From: Loripinus fragilis
Lineage: Eukaryota; Mollusca; Bivalvia; Lucinida; Lucinidae
NCBI GenBank assembly: GCA_964019695.1
Contig: OZ026524.1
Coordinates: 32,671,664-32,735,663, forward strand
DNA: 64,000 nucleotides
Reading direction: 5' to 3'
Both the position numbers and the translations under genes were made by a program. The notes under the pieces are model-generated. The model worked only from the letters and a program-made list of their open reading frames with translations. It was not told the origin of the DNA and did not search any database. Shown piece after piece: positions 14,086 to 28,189 of this stretch (its first letter is position 1; every line of letters begins with the position of its first letter).

Positions 14086-17000
14086 GTTAGTGTAGCTAGA
14101 CTGTCTATTAGTGTAGCTACACTGTCTATTAGTGTTCCTAGACTGTCTATTAGTGTAGCTAGACTGTCTACTAGTGTAGCTACACTGTCTTATAGTGTTC
14201 CAAGACTGTCTATTAGTGTAGCTAGCCTCTCTATTAGTGTAGCTACACTGTCTAATAGTGTTCCTAGACTGTCTATTAGTGTAGCTAGACTGTCTATTAG
14301 AGTAGCTACACTGTCTAATAGTGTTCTTAGACTGTCTATTAGTGTAGCTACATTGTCTAATAGTGTTCCTAGACTGTCTGTTAGCGTAACTAGATTGTTT
14401 ATCAATGTAGCTACACTGTCTATTTGTTTTCATAGACGGTCTATTAGAGAAGCTACACTGTCTATAAGTGTTCATAGACTGTCTGTTAGTGTAGCTAGAC
14501 TGTCTATTAATGTAGCTACACTGTCTTATAGTGTTCCTAGACTGTCTATTAGTGTAACTAAATTGTCTATTAGTGTAGCTATACTGTCTTATAGTGTTCC
14601 TAGACTGTCTATTAGTGTAGCTAGACTGTCTATTAGTGTAACTACACTGTCTATTAGTGTTCATAGACTGTCTGCTAGTGTAGCTAGACTGTCTATTAGA
14701 GTAGCTACACTGTCTTATAGTGTTCCTAGACTGTCTATTAGTGTAGCTAGATTGACTTTTAGTGTAGCTACACTGTCTAATAGTGTTCCTAGACTGTCTA
14801 CTAGTGTAGCTAGACTGTCTATTAGAGTAGCTACACCGTCTAATAGTGTCCCTAGACTGTCTATTATTGTAGCTAGATTGTGTATCAATATAGCTACACT
14901 GTCTATTAGTGTTCATATACTGTCTGTTTGTGTAGCTGGACTGTCTTTTAGTGTAGCTAGACTGTCTACTAGTGTAGCTACATTGTCTATTGATGTTCCT
15001 AGACTGTCTGTTAGTGTAGCTAGATTGTCTATCAATATAGCTACACTGTCTTTTAATTTTCTTATACTGTCTGTTAGAGTAGATACACTGTCTATTAGTG
15101 TTCATATACTGTCTGTTCGTGTAGCTAGACTGTCTACTAGTGTAGCTACACTGTCTAATAGTGTTCCTAGACTGTCTATTAGTGTAGCTAGATTGCCTAT
15201 CAATATAGCTACACTGTCTATTAGTTTTCCTATACTGTCTGTTAGTGTAGCTAGACTGTCTACTAGTGTAGCTACATTGTCTATTAGTGTTCCTAGACTG
15301 TCTATTAGTATAGCTAGACTGTCTATTAGAGTAGCTAGATTATCAATCAATATAGCTACACTGTGTATTAGTTTTCCTATACTGTATGTTAGTGTAGCCA
15401 GACTGTCTACTAGTGTAGCTACTTTGTCTATTGATGTTCCTAGACTGTCCGTTAGTGAAGCAAGATTGTCTATCAATGTAGCTACACTGTCTCTTAGTTT
15501 TCTTATACAGTCTGTTAGTGTAGCTACACTGTCTATTAGTGTTCATATACTGTCTGTTAGTGTAGCTAGACTGTCTATCAGTGTAACTACACTGTCTAAT
15601 AGTGTTCCTACACTGTCTATTAGTGTAGCTAGATTGTCTATTAGTGTAGCTACACTGTCTAATAGTGTTCCTAGACTGTCTATTAGTGTAGCTAGACTGT
15701 CTATTAGTGTAGCTACACTATCTAATAGTGTTTGTAGACTGTCTACTAGTGTATATAGACTGTCTATTAGTGTAGCTACACTGTCTAATAGTTTTCATAG
15801 ACGGTCTGTTAGTGTAGCTAGACTGTCTACTAGTGTAGCTACATTGTCTATTGATGTTCCTAAACTGTCCGTTAGTGTAGCTAGATTGTCTATCAATGTA
15901 GCTACACTGTCTTTTAATTGTCTTAAACTGTCTGTTAGAGTAGCTACACTGTCTATTAGTGTTCATATACTGTCTGTTCGTGTAGCTAGACTGTCTATTA
16001 GTGTAGCTACACTGTCTAATAGTGTTCCTAGGCTGTCTATTAGTGTAGCTAGATTGTCTATCAATATAGCTACACTGTCTATTAGTTTTACTATACTGTC
16101 TGTTAGTGTAGCTAGACTGTCTCCTAGTGTAGCTACATTGTCTATTAGTGTTCCTAGACTGTCTTTTAGTATAGCTAGACTGTCTATTAGAGTAGCTAGA
16201 TTGTCTATCAATATAGCTACACTGTCTATTAGTTTTCCTATACTGTATGTTAGTGTAGCTAGACTGTGTACTAGTGTAGCATCATGGTCTATTGATGTTC
16301 CTAGACTAGCCGTTAGTGTAGCTAGATTGTCTATCAATGTAGCTACACTGTCTATTAGTTTTCTTATACTGTCTGTTAGAGTAGCTACACTGTCTATTTG
16401 TTTTCATCGACGGTCTATTAGTTAGCTACACTGTCTATTAGAGTTCATAGACTGTCTGTTAGTGTAGCTAGACTGTCTATTTGTGTAGCTACACTGTCTA
16501 ATAGTGTTCTTAGACTGTCTATTAGTGTAGCTAGACTGTCTACTAGTGTAGCTACACTGTCTAATAGTGTTCCTAGACTGTCTATTAGTGTACCTAGACT
16601 GTCTATTAGAGTAGCTACACTGTCTAATAGTGTTCCTAGACTGTCTATTAGTGTAGCTACACTGTCTAATAGTGTTCCTAGACTGTCTGTTAGCGTAACT
16701 AGATTGTTAATCAATGTAGCTACACTGTCTATTTGTTTTCATAGACGGTCTATTAGAGAAGCAACACTGTCTATTAGTGTTCATAGACTGTCTATTAGAG
16801 AAGCTACACTGTCTATAAGTATTCATAGACTGTCTGTTAGTGTAGCTAGACTGTCTATTAATGTAGCTACACTGTCTTATAGTGTTCCTAGACTGTCTAT
16901 TAGTGTAGCTAGATTGTCTTTTAGTGTAGCTACACTGTCTTATAGTGTTCCTAGACTGTCTATTAGTGAAGCTAGATTGTCTATTAGTGTAGCTACACTG

Positions 17001-17249
17001 TCTTATAGTGTTCATAGACTGTCTGTTAGTGTAGCTAGACTGTCTATTAGTGTAGCTACACTGTCTTATAGTGTTCCTAGACTGTCTATTAGTGTAGCTA
17101 GATTGTCTATTAGTGTAGCTACACTGTCTAATAGTGTTCCTAGACTGTCTACTAGTGTAGCTAGACTGTCTTTTAGAGTAGCTACACCGTCTAATAGTGT
17201 CCCTAGACTGTCTATTAGTGTAGCTAGATTGTCTATCAATATAGCTACA

Positions 17250-20200
17250 CTGTCTATTAGTTTTTATAGACGGTCTTTTAGTGTAGCTAGACTGTCTACT
17301 AGTGTAGCTACATTGTCTATTGATGTTCCTAGACTGTCCGTTAGTGAAGCTAGATTGCCTATCAATGTAGCTACACTGTCTATTAGTTTTCTTATACTGT
17401 CTATTAGAGTAGCTACACTGTCTATTAGTGTTCATATACTGTCTGTTAGTGTAGCTAGAATGTCTATCAGTGTAGCTACACTGTCTAATAGTCTTCCTAG
17501 ACTGTCTATTAGTGTAGCTAGGTTGTCTATTAGTGTAGCTACACTGTCTAATAGTGTTCCTAGACTGTCTATTAGTGTAGCTACACTGTCTAATAGTGTT
17601 CCTAGACTGTCTACTAGTGTAGCTGAACTGTCTATTAGTGTAGCTACACTGTCTAATAGTGTTCCTAGACTGTCTATTAGTGTAGCTAGATTGTGGATTA
17701 ATATAGCTACACTGTCTATTAGTTTTCATAGACGGTCTGTTAGTGTAGCTAGATTGCTACTAGTGTAGCTACATTGCCTATTGATGTTCCTAGACTGTCC
17801 GTTAGTGTAGCTAAATTGTCTATCAATGTAGCTACACTGTCTTTTAATTTTCTTATACTGTCTGTTAGAGTAGCTACACTGTCTATTAGTGTTCATATAC
17901 TGTCTGTTCGTGTAGCTAGACTGTCTATTAGTGTAGGTACACTGTCTTATAGTGTTCCTAGACTGTCTATTAGTGTAGCTAGATTGTCTATCAATATAGC
18001 TACACTGTCTATTAGTTTTCCTATACTGTCTGTTAGTATAGCTAATCTGTCTACTAGTGTAGCTTCATTGTCTATTAGTGTTCCTAGACTGTCTATTAGT
18101 ATAGCTAGACTGTCTATTAGAGTAGCTAGATTGTCTATCAATATAGCTACACTGTCTATTAGTTTTCCTATACTGTATGTTAGTGTAGCTAGACTGTGTA
18201 CTTGTGTAGCTACATGGTCTATTAATGTTCCTAGACTATCAGTTAGTGTAGCTAGATTGTCTATCAATGTAGCTAATTTGTCTATTAGTTATCTTATACT
18301 GTCTGTTAGAGTAGCTACACTGTCTATTTGTTTTCATCGTCGGTTTAATATTTAGCTACACTGTCTATTAGAGTTCATAGACTGTCTGTTAGTGTAGCTA
18401 GACTGTCTATTAGTGTAGCTACACTGTCTAATAGTGTTCCTAAACTGTCTTTTAGTGTAGCTAGATTGTCTATCAATATAGCTACACTGTCTATTAGTTT
18501 TCATAGACGGTCTGTTAGTGTAGCTAGACTGTCTTCTTGTGTAGCTACATTGTCTATTGATGTTCCTAGACTGTCCGTTAGTGAAGCTAGATTGTCTATC
18601 AATGTAGCTACACTTTCTCTTAGTTTTCTTATACTGTCTGTTAGTGTAGCTAAACTGTCTATTAGTGTTCATATACTGTCTGTTAGTGTAGCTAGACTGT
18701 CTATCAGTGTAGCTACACTGTCTAATAGTGTTCCTAGACTGTCTATTAGTGTAGCTGGATTGTCTATCAATATAGCTACACTGTCTATTAGTTTTCCTAT
18801 ACTGTCTGCTAGTGTAGCTAGACTGTCTACTAGTGTAGCTACATTGTCTATAAGTGTTCCTAGACTGTCTATTAGTGTAGCTAGACTGTCCATTAGAGTA
18901 GCTAGATTTTCTATCAATATAGCTACACTGTCTATTAGTTTTCCTATACTGTATGTTAGTGTAGCTAGACTGTCTACTAGTGTAGCTACATTGTCTATTG
19001 ATGTTCCTAGACTGTCCTTTAGTGTAGCTAGATTGTCTATCAATATAGCTACACTGTCTATAAGTTTTCTTATACTGTCTGTTAGAGTAGCTACACTGTC
19101 TATTTGTTTTCATCGACGGTCTATTAGTTAGCTAAACTGTCTATTAGAGTTCATAGACTGTCTGTTAGTGTAGCTAGACTGTCTATTAGTGTAGCTACAC
19201 TGTCTAATAGTGATCCTAGACTGTCTATTAGTGTAGCTAGACTGTCTACTAGTGTAGCTACACTGTCTTATAGTGTTCCTAGACTGTCTATTAGTGTAGC
19301 TAGACTGTCTATTGGTGTAGCTACACTGTCTAATAGTGTTCCTAGACTGTCTATTAGTGTAGCTAGACTGTCTATTAGAGTAGCTACACTGTCTAATAGT
19401 GTTCCTATACTGTCTATTAGTGTAGCTACACTGTCTAATAGTGTTCCTAGACTGTCTGTTAGCGTAACTAGATTGTTTATCAATGTAGCTACACTGTCTA
19501 TTTGTTTTCATAGACGGTCTATTAGAGAAGCTACACTGTCTATTAGTGTTTATAGAGTGTTTGTTAGTGTAGCTACACTGTCTATTAATGTAGCTACACT
19601 CTCTTATAGTGTTCCTAGACTGTCTATTAGTGTAGATAGATTGTCTATTAGTGTAGCTACACTGTCTTATAGTGTTCCTAGACTGTCTATTAGTGTAGCT
19701 AGACTGTCTATTAGTGTAGCTACACTGTCTTTAAGTGTTCATAGACTGTCTGTTAGTGTAGCTAGACTGTCTGTTAGTGTAGCTACACTGGCTTATAGTG
19801 TTCATAGACTGTCTATTAGTGTAGCTAGATTGTCTATTAGTGTAGCTACACTATCTAATAGTGTTCCTAGACTGTCTTTTAGCGTAGCTAGACTGTCTAT
19901 TAGAGTAGCTACACTGTCTAATAGTGTTCCTAGACTGTCTACTAGTGTAGATAGACGGTCTATTAGTGTAGCTACACTGTCTACTAGTGTTCCTATACTG
20001 TATGTAAGTGTAGCTAGACTGTCTACTAGTGTAGCTACATTGTCTATTGATGTTCCTAGACTGTCCGTTAGTGAAGCTAGATGGTCTATCAATGTAGCTA
20101 CACTGTCTCTTAGTTTTCTGATACAGTCTGTTAGTGTAGCTACACTGTCTATTAGTGTTCATATACTGTCTGTTAGTGTAGCTAGAATGTCTATCAGTGT

Positions 20201-22790
20201 AGCTACACTGTCTAATAGTCTTCCTAGACTGTCTATTAGTGTAGCTAGGTTGTCTATTAGTGTAGCTACACTGTCTATTAGTTTTTATAGACGGTCTGTT
20301 AGTGTAGCTAGACTGTCTACTAGTGTAGCTACATTGTCTATTGATGTTCCTAGACTGTCCGTTAGTGAAGCTAGATTGCCTATCAATGTAGCTACACTGT
20401 CTATTAGTTTTCTTATACTGTCTATTAGAGTAGCTACACTGTCTATTAGTGTTCATATACTGTCTGTTAGTGTAGCTAGAATGTCTATCAGTGTAGCTAC
20501 ACTGTCTAATAGTCTTCCTAGACTGTCTATTAGTGTAGCTAGGTTGTCTATTAGTGTAGCTACACTGTCTATTAGTGTTCCTAGACTGTCTATTAGTGTA
20601 GCTACACTGTCTAATAGTGTTCCTAGACTGTCTACTAGTGTAGCTGAACTGTCTATTAGTGTAGCTACACTGTCTAATAGTGTTCCTAGACTGTCTATTA
20701 GTGTAGCTAGATTGTGTATCAATATAGCTACACTGTCTATTAGTTTTCATAGACGGTCTGTTAGTGTAGCTAGATTGCTACTAGTGTAGCTACATTGCCT
20801 ATTGATGTTCCTAGACTGTCCGTTAGTGTAGCTAAATTGTCTATCAATGTAGCTACACTGTCTTTTAATTTTCTTATACTGTCTGTTAGAGTAGCTACAC
20901 TGTCTATTAGTGTTCATATACTGTCTGTTCGTGTAGCTAGACTGTCTATTAGTGTAGGTACACTGTCTTATAGTGTTCCTAGACTGTCTATTAGTGTAGC
21001 TAGATTGTCTATCAATATAGCTACACTGTCTATTAGTTTTCCTATACTGTCTGTTAGTATAGCTAATCTGTCTACTAGTGTAGCTTCATTGTCTATTAGT
21101 GTTCCTAGACTGTCTATTAGTATAGCTAGACTGTCTATTAGAGTAGCTAGATTGTCTATCAATATAGCTACACTGTCTATTAGTTTTCCTATACTGTATG
21201 TTAGTGTAGCTAGACTGTGTACTTGTGTAGCTACATGGTCTATTAATGTTCCTAGACTATCAGTTAGTGTAGCTAGATTGTCTTTCAATGTAGCTAATTT
21301 GTCTATTAGTTATCTTATACTGTCTGTTAGAGTAGCTACACTGTCTATTTGTTTTCATCGTCGGTTTAATATTTAGCTACACTGTCTATTAGAGTGCATA
21401 GACTGTCTGTTAGTGTAGCTAGACTGTCTATTAGTGTAGCTACACTGTCTAATAGTGTTCCTAGACTGTCTTTTAGTGTAGCTAGATTGTCTATCAATAT
21501 AGCTACACTGTCTATTAGTTTTCATAGACGGTCTGTTAGTGTAGCTAGACTGTCTTCTAGTGTAGCTACATTGTCTATTGATGTTCCTAGACTGTCCGTT
21601 AGTGAAGCTAGATTGTCTATCAATGTAGCTACACTTTCTCTTAGTTTTCTTATACTGTCTGTTAGTGTAGCTAAACTGTCTATTAGTGTTCATATACTGT
21701 CTGTTAGTGTAGCTAGACTGTCTATCAGTGTAGCTACACTGTCTAATAGTGTTCCTAGACTGTCTATTAGTGTAGCTGGATTGTCTATCAATATAGCTAC
21801 ACTGTCTATTAGTTTTCCTATACTGTCTGCTAGTGTAGCTAGACTGTCTACTAGTGTAGCTACATTGTCTATAAGTGTTCCTAGACTGTCTATTAGTGTA
21901 GCTAGACTGTCCATTAGAGTAGCTAGATTTTCTATCAATATAGCTACACTGTCTATTAGTTTTCCTATACTGTATGTTAGTGTAGCTAGACTGTCTACTA
22001 GTGTAGCTACATTGTCTATTGATGTTCCTAGACTGTCCTTTAGTGTAGCTAGATTGTCTATCAATATAGCTACACTGTCTATAAGTTTTCTTATACTGTC
22101 TGTTAGAGTAGCTACACTGTCTATTTGTTTTCATCGACGGTCTATTAGTTAGCTAAACTGTCTATTAGAGTTCATAGACTGTCTGTTAGTGTAGCTAGAC
22201 TGTCTATTAGTGTAGCTACACTGTCTAATAGTGATCCTAGACTGTCTATTAGTGTAGCTAGACTGTCTACTAGTGTAGCTACACTGTCTTATAGTGTTCC
22301 TAGACTGTCTATTAGTGTAGCTAGACTGTCTATTGGTGTAGCTACACTGTCTAATAGTGTTCCTAGACTGTCTATTAGTGTAGCTAGACTGTCTATTAGA
22401 GTAGCTACACTGTCTAATAGTGTTCCTATACTGTCTATTAGTGTTGCTACACTGTCTAATAGTGTTCCTAGACTGTCTGTTAGCGTAACTAGATTGTTTA
22501 TCAATGTAGCTACACTGTCTATTTGTTTTCATAGACGGTCTATTAGAGAAGCTACACTGTCTATTAGTGTTTATAGAGTGTTTGGTAGTGTAGCTACACT
22601 GTCTATTAATGTAGCTACACTCTCTTATAGTGTTCCTAGACTGTCTATTAGTGTAGATAGATTGTCTATTAGTGTAGCTACACTGTCTTATAGTGTTCCT
22701 AGACTGTCTATTAGTGTAGCTAGACTGTCTATTAGTGTAGCTACACTGTCTTTAAGTGTTCATAGACTGTCTGTTAGTGTAGCTAGATTG
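17250..22790 (+). repeat. 3021-bp-offset segmental duplication
   Basis: Positions 17250-19770 recur at 20271-22790. Shared oddities include the frameshifted AGATTGCTACTAGTG monomer (about 17755 and 20775), the variant marker TCGGTTTAATATTTAGC, the AATTTGTCTATTAGTTATC monomer and TTTATAGAGTGTTTG. After about 19780 the second copy lacks 63 bp, exactly one trimer. The offset is 144 monomers minus 3 bases. Confidence 0.85.
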
Positions 22791-25700
22791 TCTATTAGTG
22801 TAGCTACACTATCCAATAGTGTTCCTAGACTGTCTACTAGTGTAGCTAGACTGTCTATTAGAGTAGCTACACTGTCTAATAGTGTTCCTAGACTGTCTAC
22901 TAGTGTAGATAGACGGTCTATTAGTGTAGCTACACTGTCTACTAGTGTTCCTATACTGTATGTAAGTGTAGCTAGACTGTCTACTAGTGTAGCTACATTG
23001 TCTATTGATGTATCTAGACTGTCCGTTAGTGAAGCTAGATGGTCTATCAATGTAGCTACACTGTCTCTTAGTTTTCTGATACAGTCTGTTAGTGTAGCTA
23101 CACTGTCTATTAGTGTTCATATACTGTCTGTTAGTGTAGCTAGACTGTCTATCAGTGTAGCTACACTGTCTAATAGTGTTCCTAGACTGTCTTTTAGTGT
23201 AGCTAGATTGTCTATTAGTGTAGCTACACTGTCTAATAGTGTTCCTAGACTGTCTATTAGTGTAGTTAGACTGTCTATTAGTGTAGCTACACTGTCTAAT
23301 AGTGTTCCTAGACTGTCTACTAGTGTAGATAGACGGTCTATTAGTGTAGCTACACTGTCTAATAGTGTTCCTAGACAGTCTATTAGTGTAGCTAGATTTT
23401 GTATCAATATAGCTACACTGTCTATTTGTTTTCATAGACGGTCTGTTAGTGTAGCTAGACTTTCTACTAGTGTAGCTACACTGTCTATTGATGTTCCTAG
23501 ACTGTCCGTTAGTGTAGCTAGATTGTCTATCAATGTAGCTACACTGTCTTTTAATTGTCTTATACTGTCTGTTAGAGTAGCTACACTGTCTATTAGTGTT
23601 CATACACTGTCTGTTCGTGTAGCTAGACTGTCTATTAGTGTAGCTACACTGTCTAATAGTGTTCCTAGACTGTCTATTAGTGTAGCTAGATTGTCTTTTA
23701 ATATAGCTACACTGTCTATTAGTTTTACTATACTGTCTGTTAGTGTAGCTAGACTGTCTACTAGTGTAGCCACATTGTCTATTAGTGTTCCTAGACTGTC
23801 TTTTAGTTTTACTAGACTGTCTATTAGAGTAGCTAGATTGTCTATCAATATAGCTACACTGTCTATTAGTTTTCCTATACTGTATGTTAGTGTAGCTAGA
23901 CTGTCTACTAGTGTAGCTACATGGTCTATTGATGTTCCTAGACTAGCCGTTAGTGTAACTAGATTGTCTATCAATTTAGCTACACTGTCTATTAGTTTTC
24001 TTATACTGTCTGTTAGAGTGGCTACACTGTCTATTTGTTTTCATCGACGGTCTATTAGTTAGCTACACTGTCTATTAGAGTTCATAGTCTGTCTATTAGT
24101 GTAGCTAGACTGTCTATTAGTGTAGCTACACTGTCTAATTGTGTTCCTAGACTGTCTATTAGTGTAGCTAGACTGTCTACTAGTGTAGCTACATTGTCTA
24201 ATAGTGTTCCTAGACTGTCTATTAGTGTAGCTAGACTGTCTATTAGAGTAGCTACACTGTCTGATAGTGTTCCTAGACTGTCTATTAGTGTAGCTAGACT
24301 GTCTAATAGTGTTCCTAGACTGTCTGTTAGCGTAACTACATTGTTTATCAATGTAGCTACACTGTCTATTTGTTTTCATAGACGGTCTATTAGAGAAGCT
24401 ACACTGTCTATTAGTGTTCATACACTGTCTGTTAGTGTAGCTACACTGTCTATTAGTGTAGCTACACTGTCTTATAGTGTTCCTAGACTGTCTATTAGTG
24501 TAGCTAGATTGTCTATTAGTGTAGCTACACTGTCTTAGAGTGTTCCTAGACTGTCTATTAGTGTAGCTAGACTGTCTATTAGTGTAGCTACACTGTCTTT
24601 AAGTGTTCATAGACTGTCTGTTAGTGTAGATAGACTGTCTATTAGTGTAGCTTCACTGTCTTATAGTGTTCATAGACTGTCTATTAGTGTAGCTAGATTG
24701 TCTATTAGTGTAGCTACACTATCTAATAGTGTTCCTAGACTGTCTACTAGTGTAGCTAGACTGTCTATTAGAGTAGCTACACTGACTAATAGTGTTCCTA
24801 GACTGTCTTTTAGTGTAGCTAGATTGTCTATCAATATAGCTACACTGTCCATTAGTCTTCATAGACGGTCTGTTAGTGTAGCTAGACTGTCTACTAGTGT
24901 AGCTACATTGTCTATTGATGTTCCTAGACTGTCCGTTAGTGAAGCTAGATTGTCTATCAATGTAGCTACACTGTCTCTTAGTTTTCTTATACTGTCTGTT
25001 AGTGTAGCTACACTGTCTATTAGTGTTCATATACTGTCTGTTAGTGTAGCTAGACTGTCTATCAGTGTAGCTACACTGTCTAATAGTGTTCCTAGACTGT
25101 CTATTAGTGTAGCTAGATTGTCTATTAGTGTAGCTACACTGTCTAATAGTGTTCCTAGACAGTCTATTATTATCGCTAGACTGTCTATTAGTGTAGCTAC
25201 ACTGTCTGATAGTGTTCCTAGACTGTCTACTAGTGTAGATAGACTGTCTATTAGTGTAGCTACACTGTCTAATAGTGTTCCTAGACTGTGTATTAGTGTA
25301 GCTAGATTTTGTATCAATATAGCTACACTGTCTATTAGTTTTCATAGACGGTCTGTTAATGTAGCTAGACTGTCTACTAGTGTAGCTACATTGTCTATTG
25401 ATGTTCCTAGACTGTCCATTAGTGTAGCTAGATTGTCTATCAATGTAGCTACACTGTCTTTTAACTTTCTTATACTGTCTGTTAGAGTAGCTACACTGTA
25501 TATTAGTGTTCATATACTGTCTGTTCGTGTAGCTAGACTGTCTATTAGTGTAGCTACACTGTCTAATAGTGTTCCTAGACTTCTATTAGTGTAGCTAGAT
25601 TGTCTATCAATATAGCTACACTGTCTATTAGTTTTACTATACTGTCTGTTAGTGTAGCTAGACTGTCTACTAGTGTAGCTACATTGTCTTTTAGTGTTCC

Positions 25701-28189
25701 TAGACTGTCTATTAGTATAGCTAGACTGTCTATTAGAGTAGCTAGATTGTCTATCAATATAGCTACACTGTCTATTAGTTTTCCTATACTGTATGTTAGT
25801 GTAGCTAGACTGTCTACTAGTGTAGCTACATGGTCTATTGATGCTCCTAGACTATCCGTTAGTGTAGCTTAATTGTCTATCAATGTAGCTACACTGTCTA
25901 TTAGTTTTCTTATACTGTCTGTTAGAGTAGCTACACTGTCTATTAGAGTTCATAGACTGTCTGTTAGTGTAGCTAGACTGTCTATTAGTGTAGCTACACT
26001 ATCTAATAGTGTTCCTAGACTGTCTATTAGTGTAGCTAGACTGTCAACTAGTGTAGCTACACTGTCTTATAGTGTTCCTAGACTGTCTATTAGTGTAGCT
26101 AGACTGTCTATTAGTATAGCTACACTGTCTAATAGTGTTCCTAGACTGTCTAATAGTGTTCCTAGACTGTATATTAGTATAGCTACACTGTCTAATAGTG
26201 TTCCTAGACTGTCTGTTAGCGTAACTAGATTGTTTATCAATGTAGCTACACTGTCTATATGTTTTCATACACGGTCTATTAGAGAAGCTACACTGTCTAT
26301 AAGCGTTCATAGACTGTCTGTTAGTGTAGCTAGACAGTCTATTAATGTAGATACACTGTCTTATAGTGTTCCTAGACTGTCTATTAGTGTAGCTAGATTG
26401 TCTATTAGTGTAGCTACACTGTCTTATAGTGTTCCTAGACTGTCTATTAGTGTAGCTAGACGGTCTATAAGTGTAGTTACACTGTCTATTAGTGTTCATA
26501 GACTGTCTGTTAGTGTAGCTAGACTGTCTATTAGTGTATCTACACTGTCTTATAGTGTTCCTAGACTGTCTATTAGTGTAGCTAGATTGTCTATTAGTGT
26601 AGCTTCACTGTCTAATAGTGTTCCTAGACTGTCTACTAGTGTAGCTAGACTGTCTATTAGAGTAGCTACACCGTCTAATAGTGTCATTAGACTGTCTATT
26701 TGTGTAGCTAGATTGTCTATCAATATAGCTACACTGTCTATTAGTTTTCTTATACTGTCTGTTAGAGAAGCTACACTGTCTATTAGTGTTCATATACTGT
26801 CTGTTAGTGTAGCTAGACTGTCTATCAGTGTAGCTACACTGTCTAATAGTCTTCCTAGACTGTCTATTAGTGTAGCTAGGTTGTCTATTAGTGTAGCTAC
26901 ACTGTCTAATAGTGTTCCTAGACTGTCTATTAGTGTAACTACATTGTCTTATAGTGTTCCTAGACTGTCTACTAGTGTAGCTAGACTGTCAATTAGTGTA
27001 GCTACACTGTCTAATAGTGTTCCTAGACTGTCTATTAGTGTAGCTAGATTGTGTATCAATATAGCTACACTGTCTATTAGTTTTCATAGACGGTCTGTTA
27101 GTGTAGCTAGACTGTCTACTAGTGTAGCTACAATGTCTATTGATGTTCCTAGACTGTCCGTTAGTGTAGCTAGATTGTCTATCAATGTAGCTACACTTTC
27201 TCGTAGTTTTCTTATACTGTCTGTTAGTGTTGCTACACTGTCTATTAGTGTTCATATACTGTCTGTTAGTGTAGCTAGACTGTCTAATAGTGTAGCTACA
27301 TTGTCTATTGATGTTCCTAGACTGTCCGTTAGTGTAGCTAGATTGTCTATCAATGTAGCTACACTTTCTCTTAGTTTTCTTATACTGTCTATCAGTGTAG
27401 CTACACTGTCTAATAGTGTTCCTAGACTGTCTATTAATGTAGCTAGATTGTCTATTAGTGTAGCTACACTGTCTAATAGTGTTCCTAGACTGTCTATTAG
27501 TGTAGCTAGATTTTGTATCAATATAGCTACACTGTCTATAAGTTTTGCTATACTGTCTGTTAGTGTAGCTAGACTATCTACTAGTGTAGCTACATTGTCT
27601 ATTAGTGTTCCTAGACTGTCTATTAGTGTAGTTAGACTGTCTACTAGTGTAGCTACGCTGTCTTATAGTGTTCCTAGACTGTCTATTAGTGTAGCTAGAC
27701 TGTCTAATAGTGAAGCTACACTGTCTAATAATGTTCCTAGACTGTCTATAAGTGTAGCTAGACTGTCTATTAGAGTAGCTACACTGTCTAATAGTGTTCC
27801 TATACTGTCTTTTAGTGTAGCTACACTGTCTAATAGTGTTCCTAGACTGTCTGTTAGCGTTACTAGATTGTTTATCAATGTAGCTACACTGTCTATTTGT
27901 TTTCATAGACGGTCTATTAGAGAAGCTACACTGTGTTCCTAGACTGTCTATTTGTGTAGCTAGACTGTCTATTAGTGTAGCTACACTGTCTAATAGTGTT
28001 CCTAGACTGTCTATTAGTGTAGCTAGACTGTCTATTAGAGTAGCTACACTGTCTAATAGTGTTCCTAGACTGTCTATTAGTGTAGCTACACTGTCTAATA
28101 GTGTTCCTAGACTGTCTATTAGTGTAGCTAGATTGTCTATCAATAAAGCTACACTGTCTATTAGTTTTGCTATACTGTCTGTTAGTGTA

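Larger units (their letters stand above)
126..24066 (+). repeat. Segment-boundary 20-bp marker monomers, left half (15 copies)
   Basis: A monomer reading GACGGTCTATTAG then TTAGCTAC, one base shorter than the norm, follows TTTTCAT and precedes ACTGTCTATTAGAGTT. I locate it starting at 126, 1531, 3440, 5203, 6630, 8057, 9820, 12128, 14037, 16409, 18339 (variant), 19115, 21360 (variant), 22136 and 24046. Each copy shifts the 21-bp register and ends the long open frames. Successive spacings are 1405, 1909, 1763, 1427, 1427, 1763, 2308, 1909, 2372, 1930, 776, 2245, 776 and 1910 bp, each a multiple of 21 minus 1 or 2. Confidence 0.85.

Noticed and set aside
14080..16425. 781-codon open frame (and similar ones at 2056-3411, 3735-5195, 8352-9812, 25873-27942, minus 33320-35425, minus 36865-39084) as repeat-protein genes
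   Set aside because: They arise because the satellite monomer is 21 bp with three stop-free frames. Frames overlap on both strands, end at one-base-short monomers, switch strand at the inversion, have no promoter or splice context, and common variants change the residue in the LSISVAR frame.
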